64,000 bases of DNA. Source: Panagrolaimus kolymaensis (Eukaryota; Nematoda; Chromadorea; Rhabditida; Panagrolaimidae). A program made the position numbers and the translations under genes. The stretch is from NCBI GenBank assembly GCA_028622995.1, contig JAJQJQ010000057.1:806001-870000 (forward strand). Direction: 5' to 3'. A model generated the notes under the pieces. It did no database searches and was not told the DNA's origin. It saw only the letters and a program-made list of their open reading frames with translations. This document shows positions 25,459 through 35,314 of the stretch, piece by piece. Each line of letters begins with the position of its first letter. The stretch's first letter is position 1.

Positions 25459-26080
25459 TGTGATTTCTTATGTTCATAAATTAATAATTGTATAAAATTT
25501 TGTATAATAAATGTAAATAATAAACATTGGTTTGAAAATGTGGGGGATCTTGAGAACGAATTGAAGATTTATCAATTATATTTATGATTTATTCGATTTT
25601 TTCTGTATAGATTTTTTTAAGTAAAGTTATTATCAAGCAAAGGAGATTCATAAATTATTTTTACCTTTAGATTAGTATGTGCTGATAATGAAAAGGTTTA
25701 AACTAAACTATTTTAAACCATGCGTTAAATAAGTTTAAGCGCAACATAAGAATTGCAGCAGACAGATGCACTCGAAAAAATTTGTAAAACAAAAAATGAC
25801 AAATAATTTTGAAAATACCACGTTCCAATTACTTTTCACTTTCTATGTTCGCTATTTTTTTAAGAGAAATGATTACAAAAAAAAAAAGAATGAAGAGGTT
25901 TTGTTGTGGGCTGCTGTTATAACAAACATCAGCCACTCAGATCCTTCAACGTGCCTTTGCATTTTTGTTGTTGTTAAAAATTGTTTTGTTTAAAAAAAAT
26001 TTAATACCAAACATATTTTTATGTACATTGTTTTCAAGTATAAAATTTATTAAGTTATTTATAAATACTAAAAATGGATT
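25459..26080. other. Intergenic region between convergent genes
   Basis: 3' flanks of the SLC26 gene (+) and the Srg gene (-). AATAATAAACATT near 25512 is a likely polyadenylation signal. Nothing else is evident. Confidence 0.5.
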
Positions 26081-27206
26081 TCAGCTTATTGTGATAAAAT
26101 TAATTCGACTTCGTGATGCATCAATTCTCGCGTATTTAGCTTTGAAAAATAACAGCTTCAAATGAGTTCTCACAGGTTTACATATTGTTATAAAAAACAA
26201 AGGTCTTGATAAATTATTCATATCATAAATCCAAGCAACGGATTCTCTTAAACCCAAATATATTGGAGCTGATTTATTTGGTAAATTATAAAGTATTGTC
26301 TAAAAAAAATAAATGATTAATTTTGGCAACAAAACAAAATATTTAAAGGTTTTCTGCTTACTTGATTGGCAGCAAAAATAAGATTGGTACAAAAATCCCA
26401 GCAACAAATTAAAATTAAACCTGCTTCAACTTTATTTACAACTAATTTTTTTCCCGTGCGATTTCGTGTTCGAATCATGAACAAAGTTAGAGCGTTAAAG
26501 ATAAATGTGAGGAATGCAGTTAACACCGATTGAATGGCGTTGAGTAATGCCCGACTAATTGGGAACCAAGCTGCTTTAACATCGATCCCAACAACAGGTG
26601 GATCTGGGAAGATGTTAGTTTTACCAAATAAAATATGAAAATTGAGTGAAAATGGTATTAAAAAACAAATGCAAACAATAAATATTCCAAATTTTGACCA
26701 AATCTGTAAAAATGATTTTATTATGAAATTCAACTTTCCAATGAGTCATTCATCTTCATAAAATTATTTGATCATGAGCACCAACCTTTTCATGTTTTGA
26801 AGGTATTAAAACAGCGGTAACTCGATTGGCTGAACTAATAATTAATAAATAATATCGAACTCCAACGAGATAATAATTAAGAAAAGCTCCAATGGGATGA
26901 AGGAAAAAGCTTTCGGTACCAATATAAAAATGAGAAGTTAAAATAAATGATGGGCCTTTCAACCATCCCCAAGTTACAATAAAGCAAAACAAATCCTAAA
27001 TAAAATTTCATCTTTAAAAAAATGCTTCTAAATATTTAAATAAAATAACATACAACAAAACCAAGAACAATTGAAATTTTAAAAAATGAAGATTTAAATG
27101 AAATTTTTGATGACGATTTCAAAAATATTATTAGGATAAGAATATACAATGTTAAACATGGAATGCCGTAACTCAACTGCAAAATAACTTGCCAGACGGT
27201 TAACAT
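26081..27206 (-). CDS. Srg-type seven-transmembrane chemoreceptor
   Basis: Four exons (27206-27054, 26995-26786, 26703-26362, 26299-26081), all phase 0, give 307 aa, the usual size of nematode serpentine receptors. The N-terminus LQLSYGIPCLTLYILILIIF is a clear Srg first helix. NYYLVGVRYYLLIISSANRVTAVLIPSKHEK fits the end of helix 3 and the loop that follows in Srg proteins. LLNAIQSVLTAFLTFIFNALT is a later helix. The last exon carries LSRPLFFITICKPVR, a typical Srg ending with an Arg-rich tail. These receptors are thought to sense environmental chemicals in ciliated neurons. A decayed second copy lies upstream of it at 27.8-28.4 kb. Confidence 0.85.
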
Positions 27207-27395
27207 CTTTTATTACTGAGAACTAACATAAAAATGTTTTAAACGCATTTTGAAATCATACATTTAAATAAAAAAAAGGCAACAAGAATGTTGCAATTTT
27301 TAAAGTTAAAAAAGTGTTGTAAAATAAATAAATACAACTTATTTTTAAAATATAGCCAATTCCGAAAAGAAGAAAAAAATTTTAAATACCAGGTG

Positions 27396-27653
27396 TAGGG
27401 TTGTCGATTTCCCGGGAATTTCCCGGGAAATGCCTCAGGGCATTTGGACATAATTCAAATTAATTTTGGTTTTTTTACAAATTTGTAAAGAAAATATGAA
27501 TTCACCATGCTTTTTCTATGTAATGCCAAAAAAAAATACATAAAAATAAGTCATCAATAAAAAGTTATGCTGAAATTTCCCGCATTTCCCGGGAAATTTC
27601 CCGGGAAATTTTGCACGCAAGCGGGAAATTTCCCGGGAAATTCGACAACCCTA
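27396..27653. mobile_element. hAT-like MITE with TIRs and 8-bp target duplication
   Basis: A 258-bp element bounded by perfect 12-bp terminal inverted repeats TAGGGTTGTCGA / TCGACAACCCTA. The inverted repeats extend inward as near-perfect arrays of TTTCCCGGGAAA units. It is flanked by an exact 8-bp direct repeat ACCAGGTG (27388-27395 and 27654-27661), the duplication size of hAT transposases. It has no coding capacity, so it is non-autonomous. It lies between the Srg gene and its pseudogene copy. Confidence 0.88.
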
Positions 27654-27780
27654 ACCAGGTGCAAATTTTAGGCGAAAAATGAAAAAAACTTCCGTCAAAA
27701 AAGCTATAAAACACAAAGTATTTTTTTTTCTTAAATGTCATTAATTAAAAATTTTATTTCCGTAGTAAATATTTTTTTTA

Positions 27781-28430
27781 TTTGTATGTTGTATCAAAAG
27801 CAACAGCACCCCCAACATGTACAGTACGAGGTAATTCATTTCTGCAATGATATTTTGAAACTTTTCAAAAAAAAATTTCATATGAGTTCTCACAGGTTTA
27901 CATATTGAAACAAAAAAATACGGCTCTTGAAAGATTATTTACATCCGTCACCCAACCAACACCATTTCTTAGTGATAAATAAATTATGCTGTCGTAAGCT
28001 TTTTTGGTAGTTAAATAATAAAGTGTTGTCTTAAATATAAAGAATAAAAAAAATAATAGAAAGTTTAAATTGGGAGCTTTTCTAAATGAAAAACAAAAAA
28101 TGACTTTTTAAAAGCAGCAATGTAAATCTAACCTCAAAAAATCATAAACCTCACCTTTCTTTTAAACTTAAAAATAACCCTTCCATATTGCTTTTTCTTA
28201 ACAATATTTTCTTGCGAATATCAATTAATTCCCACCTAAATTGTAGCAAAAAGCATATTCATCAAAAAATCCCAACAACATCTAATATTAAACATGTTTC
28301 AGCCTTATTATTTAGATTTTTTTCTACAGCCATACTGTTGTATAATGATAAAACTTCTTGGGAACCGTTGTTACATATTTTATTCTTTCTATTTTTATAA
28401 TTTTTAGAGCCTTTAGTCTAACATGACAAC
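27781..28430 (-). pseudogene. Decayed tandem copy of the Srg chemoreceptor
   Basis: On the minus strand 28032-27910 reads TLYYLTTKKAYDSIIYLSLR followed by GVGWVTDVNNLSRA, aligning with the last exon of the intact Srg gene. A one-base insertion near 27910 then shifts the frame and brings a stop just before the Lys-Pro-Val-Arg segment. A 26-bp block at 27881-27906 is identical to 26162-26187 in the intact gene. Further upstream, 28265-28430 resembles part of exon 3 but with many changes. The first two exons were not found. This is an old tandem duplicate no longer able to encode a receptor. The frame ending near 27781 might be a leftover final exon. Confidence 0.75.
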
Positions 28431-28722
28431 AAAAAAAGCATAATAAAATTATAACTTCAAAATTAGCAATTTGGCCATAAAGTTATAAGAAATTAGGTAA
28501 TCATAAAGAAAATTTATGGCCATCCATCATTTTTAAACCAGCTATTTCTTTCTTATTTTCTTCGCAGATAAATTTCATAAAACTGTAATTCAAATCGCGT
28601 AAAATTTAGTATTTAATAATTTACAAAAATAAAGATGTTAAAACAATAAAAAATAAAATATTAAATTTATTATTTTCAAATCACAATAAAATAAAATACA
28701 TAAAATAAAAGATTACAGAGCA

Positions 28723-31714
28723 TTAGTTTTGATGTGTAGGTTGAGTAGCACGAGTTCGAGTTTTGGTTGTTCCTTGTTGAGTGGTGCCAGTACCTAATTG
28801 AGTTCGAGAAGTACGTCCTGCACCTCCAGTGAAAGCAGTGGGATTTTGAGTTGGATCAGCTTCAGCATCGGATGGAATTTGGGTGCCTGCAGATGGGCGA
28901 GTTCCACCAGTTGTACGACCACCTGTTTTGACTTGAGTTGGATCGATATCAGCTTCTTCAGGATTTTGAGTTTCACCGGTTGCTCTAGTTCCACTTGTGC
29001 GAGCTTGAGTTGGATTGGTTCCACGTTGAGTGATTCCTGTTGCCATAAGAGTTCCAGCTTGAGTGGTGCCTGTTGCAGCTTGAGTTGTTCCTGTAGTGTG
29101 TTTTTGAGTTGCACCAGTACCAAATTGAGTTGTTCGAGTTCCACCTTGAGTTGTACCAGTTCGAAGTACGCCTGTTTGATTTTGTGTAGCATCGACATCA
29201 CCTGTTTGCATTTGAGTAACTCCAGTAGCTCCACGAGTAACGCCAGTTGCCATTTCTCGAGTTTGCTTCGTTGCAGCTTGGGTTGTTCGAGTTCCAGCTT
29301 GAGTAGTACCTACGAGAGCACCTGTCATCATGGTATTTGTTCGTTGAGTTGGACGAGTTTCGTAGTTTTCTGTTACCTAAAATAATTTTTACAGATACAC
29401 TCAAAAAAGGAAAGAAATAAAAATGACTTACCTTACCACCTTGAGTGTTTGAAACACCTTTGGTTGTAGTAGTCTTTGCTTTGCCAGTAAAAAGATTACC
29501 ACCAGGAGGATCATTCAAATCAGTTTCCGATTTGGGAACTCCCGTAACAAACTTTTCACCACCTTTATTTGTTTTTGTCTTCGCTACGCCAGTTTCAACA
29601 CCTTGAGGATCTTGTGTAGCATTCTTTGTCGCAAGAGGTTCTTTGTTCTTCCTTTGAACTTTATTCTTTTGACGAGCTTTGTCATCTAGAGCATCTTCAT
29701 CCTTTGTTGCAAGCAAAATGACGTTTGGGGGACGTTCTCTCTTCTTCTTGACTTCCGTTGGAGCAGCAGATGTTTCACCAGTTGTAGCAGAAGTTTCAGC
29801 CTCCGTTGTTTTGCTATTATTGGTTGTTCCTTTTGTATCTCGAGAGACGAAAGCATTCTTTTTAGCCGGAGGAGGAGGTGGAGGTGGCGGCGGTGGTGGA
29901 ACAGCGGGAGGAGCTACAGCTTCTTTTTCTGGTTCATTTGCTTGAGATGGTGGAAGTTGTCCTTCAGTTGCTAAAAAAAATACGGTAACACAAGCTATGA
30001 CAATATGGTACTCGCCGCTAACAATAGGATGTTGCTTAGTTCTTGTAGATGATGGCGGAGGAGCTTCTTTTCTTTCATCCGATAACTAAAAAATTATAAA
30101 AAATTATAACAACGCATCATTATCAAAAATCCACCTTTGTAAGTTTTTTACTTGCACCTTCTTTGGAATTATTATCAACAACAACAGATTCAGGTGGAGC
30201 ATTATCTTCATCACTTCGTTTTTTCTTTTGAATAAAACCACAATACCATACACCATGACAAAGTCGAAGAATAACAAAGATAATGATTCTATAAAAATCA
30301 ACAAATACTTTAAATAAAAATCCATAATAAAACTTACATAATAACTATAATACCAAGTATAACTCCAACAACAATTCCAACAACTGTGCCAGTGCTAGCA
30401 CTTGCAACGTCATCTCCCTTTGAAGAGCTTAAGATTTCAGTTGATGTTATTTTTGAGGTTGAAGTTGGTAAAGTTGTTGTATCAGGCTTTTGTGTTGATG
30501 GAGGAGGATTTAAAAGATTCATTGTAAGCTGTGGAGTTACCTAAAATTAACAGTTAATGCAACTACAAAACACAAAGAAAATACTTACGAGAGAGAAATG
30601 AACATTATCCTTATGTGTGGAAAATGCCGCAATACGATACCATATTTCTCCGGATTCTTTTGTATGTGGGTTGAAGTTTGGATATTTCAGTAGGAAGTTT
30701 TTAATAGCAAGCTGTTCCGATGAAATATATACTTCAGGAGACTAAAAAAAAGAATGCCGAATTAATGAAACGATACTCTTTGTTAGCTGCTTTTTATTAG
30801 ATTATAGTCAAGCTTCAGTGTTATAAGCTTAAAAGTAATTTAATTCACTTACTGTAGGAGGAAGCTTAAATGTAGCAGTTATTTCAACATCAGTAGAAGA
30901 AGCAGCCACATCGCTTGAGGTAAAATCTGAAAAATAAACTATAAAATTAAATAAGAATTACTTCAATCACCAACATCCGTTTTGATCATTCCTAGTCCAC
31001 CATTCACCATTTGAAAAGCATAGACGTGATGTTTGAGGATGAGTACAATATCCCAGATAAAGCATGTCTGAATCAGATGAAGAAAAGCATAAGCACATCG
31101 TAAAAATTGTGTGAGCATTTGCAAAAAGAAGGTAATCATTCTTTTTAAACTTGATTTTGAATTCTATTGACCCGAGTGAGTTACTAATTGGACCAATTTC
31201 ATAGTAATAGTTATCAACCGGATCTTTACCATTCGGTGGAAAGGTATTTGTTTCCATTTCTTGTTCCATTGATAAACCATTTTGAACAAAAAGCAATACC
31301 TAAAAATGTATAATTAATAGTGCGATCATATTAATTTTATTCCCGGAGTATATAAACATAATACATTATGATCACGCCTCCAAAATATGAAAAAAGGATA
31401 TAAATGTTTTTAAAGAAACCAAGGTTAACGAAAACGTTTAGGAAATATTTTATGATACATACATAAGCTGTTTGAGAGAAACATATCTTTAATATTCGTA
31501 TGTTAAAAAAAGCACATATAAATAAAATTTACAAGTAAAAATAATTTGGGATATAAAATGGAAGTGGTGTAAGTGTAAGCTATAGTTTATTCCCCAACTT
31601 TCATTAACTTTGATGTCAAAAACAAGTAACCTTGCTTTTCTCTCATTTTTATAAAAAAAACATTGGAAAACTTACCAAGAACACCAAAGCTGATACCTTC
31701 TGGAGACTCATCAT
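28723..31714 (-). CDS. Type I membrane protein: novel Cys ectodomain, Pro-rich and Thr/Gln-repeat tail
   Basis: Eight exons (31714-31676, 31299-30975, 30926-30853, 30741-30589, 30540-30338, 30288-30135, 30085-29432, 29376-28723) give about 751 aa. A signal peptide (SALVFLVLLFVQNGLS) leads into an ectodomain with CLC, YC and LC cysteines (CLCFSSSDSDMLYLGYC) and a second part ending IWYRIAAFSTHKDNVHFSL. After a Thr/Ser stalk comes one membrane segment (GTVVGIVVGVILGIIVIM-like) and a cytoplasmic part with a run of about ten prolines. The last 217 residues are loose repeats of T-T-Q/G-T-T-Q type. Exon 7 contains a hydrophobic stretch near 30000 that could be an unspliced intron. No known family is recognised. 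It shares its ectodomain plan with the head-to-head neighbour. Confidence 0.78.
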
Positions 31715-32793
31715 ACCAATGTTACAGCAAGCACAAGTAACGACTTGATTGATTCAATCCAAAAACAAAACAATGAAGTGATTTGCGTTCGACCGCTGTG
31801 TTTGAATGAAACAAAATGAATAAATGAGAAAAACTATTTTTGAAGCAAGGCAATGAAAACAAATTGTTAAGCGAAAAAATTTACATAAACTTGAAATGTC
31901 TGAGATTTTTAGTTTACGTACGAATGAGACCGCGTTCATATCAAGGAAAACAATTGGTTTATTTTTGTATGATTAATATATCCATAGTATTTATTGAATA
32001 ACGACAATACATAGAAAACATCAATCAAGCTTTATAATTAGTTAACATCCCGAACTTCCTAAGTTTGATAAAAAAAAAAATGATGCGATTTGATGTTAAT
32101 TATTACCAAAAACACAAAGCTTTGAATGCTGGATGCTCTACATACACGAACCACTAATCTCTTTTATTATGTTTCTTTTTTTATCCTCATAGATATAATG
32201 TGCTTTTAATCTGTAACTGTATCTTTTTATGCAAACAAAGATGGCCTTTACTGTAAATTGACATGATTTTATTTTTAGTACAATAAGAAAAATTGTAACA
32301 AAATTTTTTTAAATCAATTTGAAGGCGAAAATGATTCAAAAAACATTCGAGAAAATTCTACGCCTTCTCATTGTTGGTTAATAATCATTGCTTTAATCAT
32401 CAGCAGAGAATTCTGCTGCTCCTCTGGTTAAGAAAAGTTTTCTTATTTTTATGATGATTCGTTTTCGTCTAAAAGCTTTTCTTACATGCGTGAGCAAATG
32501 AAAGAAAAACTCTAAATAATGATGATTTCCCCTAATATTGAAGGCGTTATTTTAAAAATAATGCTCTTTTGTAAAATATTTTTTTTGTATAAAAATGGTT
32601 TAAAATTTCTCAATTTTCCTATCTTTTTTTCAATCTTCGCATTGCTTGAGACGATGGAAAACTGTTATCAAAAAATAATAAAAGCGATTTTAAAAGAAAA
32701 ATCAATTATTTCGCGAGCGTGATTAGCAGCCAAACTTCCATTAATTTATTAAAAACTAATAATAACATACTTTTTTTTTCAGTAACACGAAAT
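31715..32793. promoter_or_regulatory. Divergent promoter region of the paired ectodomain genes
   Basis: 1.08 kb between two divergent start codons. It is AT-rich with no coding frame and must contain both promoters. Pyrimidine tracts near 32771 end in an acceptor for the plus-strand gene. Confidence 0.45.
32771..32782 (+). promoter_or_regulatory. Splice or trans-splice acceptor before the secreted paralog
   Basis: TTTTTTTTTCAG lies 11 nt before the chosen ATG at 32794, a strong nematode acceptor. It fixes the start at MILPWMF rather than at an upstream in-frame Met. Confidence 0.5.
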
Positions 32794-34393
32794 ATGATTT
32801 TACCATGGATGTTTGTAATCATCTCTTTCATCATTCCGCTTTCAACATGCATGGATGCGCATCCAAAAAACCCAACAACACCACCAGAATTACAAAGCCT
32901 AGACCCATATAATTTTCGCGAAGATAAAGAAGACGATAAGTAAGTTTTTGTCATAATGGGTCAATTACTGCTTGAACCGTTTGCTAGGGATTTTTTTGAG
33001 CAAAGGTTTTGCGCATAAATATATCAAAATTGAGTGTAAAAGCCTTAAAACTAGAGCCTACGACCCCAATACTGAAAATAGAAAAGCTATTTTATGGATT
33101 TTTTAATCTGCTTTAAAAGCTTTAAGATTTTTTTTGAAGTTCATAAGGGTGTTATATGTAAATCCAAAAAAATTCGAATTTATTTTCTTTGATTTTTATA
33201 GATTAATTGTAAATTATTATGGCGGAGTGCATACAATCGAATTTATGGATGATGACTTTCAAAGTGAAGGACAATTAATAGGATTACCACTCACTGCAAC
33301 TGAATTAATCGTTGAAATGGTTATGAACGCTGAAGATAAAACAGCATGCTTTCCAAAAGATTATCCATTACCTTCTGTATTTCAAATCATATGCATTTGT
33401 TACGCTGATAGTTTATCATCCATTTCTGAGCGATATAATTATGGGTTGGATGCAGATTCTTATAATTATTATTGTGGTCAAAAGCAATCTTTAATTTGTC
33501 TTGATGGTTCTCGTTCCGGTGATATTATATCTTCTAATCCATCAATCAGTATGTTTTAAAAAAATTTAAATTAGGAGTTTTGAAATTTTGCAATTTGAGT
33601 ATAGTAGTGTTGAATTTCAGTTAAACAGTTTCACTTCTTTATTTTTGTAAATAATTCTAATAAGGTTTCTATTTTAGTTCGAAATCAAAATGATTTCCAA
33701 AACAAGGCTGTTGGAGATAATGGGTTTATCCAGCCATCCTCCTCCATAAGCCTACTACTTGGCACAACGAATTTTTTACAACCTTTGAACATCACTTTTA
33801 CACTTCCCTTGGTAAATAATCTTCGTTATTTATTTTTATATCTTAATTATCATAAACTTTAAGGAAAACAGTGGTGATAAAGTTAAACCTACAATTGAAG
33901 TAAATGGAGAAATCCAAAATCATGAAATAAAAATTCTTCCACTTAAATACGAAGAAAAATATGATATTTCATATAAAGCTGATGGAAAAACAAAGTACAG
34001 AATTGTCCACGTTATGCCCTTCCAATATTATCTTGATAATAATTGTCATGTTACATGGAAATTCGTAAGTATTTGAAATATGAGTGAGCTCTTTAAAAGT
34101 GATATGATACTTTAAAAACAATAAAACTATCGACGAACCTATCAGTGATATTCAATGCATTTCAAAGCCATCCATGATAATGATGAATTCATTTTGAAAT
34201 TTGTGAAGTTTAGAGTTAAAATTGGGGTGAAGCATCATTGCGCAGATTTTTTTCTCTCAAAAATAATTTTCACCCATTGAATAAAACGTTTTTTTAGACC
34301 GGAGCAATTGAAATTGATGAAACTCAAGATTGGCCGAATGTTGACGGCACGGTTGACGAAGAAAAACTTGAACCTGGAGCGGGAGGAAAATAA
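32794..34393 (+). CDS. Secreted protein with novel Cys ectodomain, paralog of the divergent neighbour
   Basis: Five exons (32794-32939, 33202-33548, 33678-33811, 33864-34064, 34298-34393) give 307 aa. A signal peptide (MFVIISFIIPLSTCMD) is followed by an acidic linker. The first ectodomain part has CIC and YYC/LIC cysteines (FQIICICYADSLSS ... NYYCGQKQSLICLDGS). A second part starts after NITFTLPL and ends TKYRIVHVMPFQYY ... CHVTWKF. There is no membrane segment and no GPI-like tail; it ends in an acidic Gly-rich tail, so it should be secreted. Cysteine spacing, segment order and intron phases (1, 0, 0) match the minus-strand gene across the 1.1-kb spacer. No named family is recognised. Confidence 0.78.
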
Positions 34394-35314
34394 AATGATC
34401 GAAGCTAAAAGAATAAAAACAAATCAAAAAAACTTCATTTTTTAAAACAACTTTGATTTGTAAAATTTTTGTTTAAAATAAATTTCATCGCAAAAAAATT
34501 GAAGAGATAGAACATACAAAAAAATTTCAAATGTGTGAAATAAAACAATGGAATTAGATTTGTTAGGAAATTTTCTAAATTTTAGATTTTTATAATTAAA
34601 AATAAGAGTGCTATAATTCTATAATAACTTTGTTCAAAAAATGTTAAGAGTATATCAGCTAGCTTCTAAATACTTTAAAATTATTCACAATTTCATTCTT
34701 GCTCTAGCATTTTTTGTTTTTTTCTTCGTTACGGTGCGATTGATGTCTGACTTAACCGTCGTTATCATATTTGCCACATCGCTTAGAAACTATTTATTTC
34801 TCAACAAAATTTTTGAATTTCTTCTATTTTTTTCTTTTCTTATAAAAGCAAGAATGAATTAAATAAAATTATATAAAGCTTTATTATTGTGATTTTAATT
34901 ATAATTCTGCATCAACAATCTTTTCAAATGACAAAGAAAAAAAACTTTTAAAAATAATGCGAGAAAATAAAAGAAATTGTATTTTAATGAACTGCGTCGT
35001 TTCCTGAAATCAAAAATAATATTTTGAAAAAAAAGTATATTCAGTCTAATGGACTTTTATATTACAGCAATTTTAGTTCAACGCAAAACGTCTCTGCCAT
35101 TATGAATCAGATGAGGAAGAGCCTTTATGAAAAAAATAACTGAAAGAGTATGAAATCAAGCAAAAATAAAAATTGCTATCTTAAACACTTTTGCTTTTTT
35201 TAAATAAAAAATTGAACAATTTGTAAAGTTTTTGACCTTTCCTAGTTTGGAACTTTTTTGTTAAAGGTAGTAGTGTTGCTGATAAAAAGCAGATAATAAT
35301 TTTATTTGTAAATT
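34394..35314. other. Intergenic region between convergent genes
   Basis: 3' flanks of the secreted paralog (+) and the astacin gene (-). It has AATAAA-like strings and a hydrophobic frame near 34650 with no splice context. Nothing is supported. Confidence 0.5.

Noticed and set aside
28723..29376. Repeated short units resembling a repeat array
   Set aside because: Units are imperfect, codon-phased and translate to TQ repeats. There are no uniform spacers, so it is not a CRISPR-type array.
28798..29385. Plus-strand Ser/Cys-rich frame of 195 codons
   Set aside because: Antisense shadow of the Thr/Gln repeats; the regular repeats keep the opposite strand open.
34641..34862. Hydrophobic 73-codon frame downstream of the secreted paralog
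   Set aside because: Phe/Leu/Ile composition is what AT-rich pyrimidine runs encode by chance. There is no start or splice evidence.
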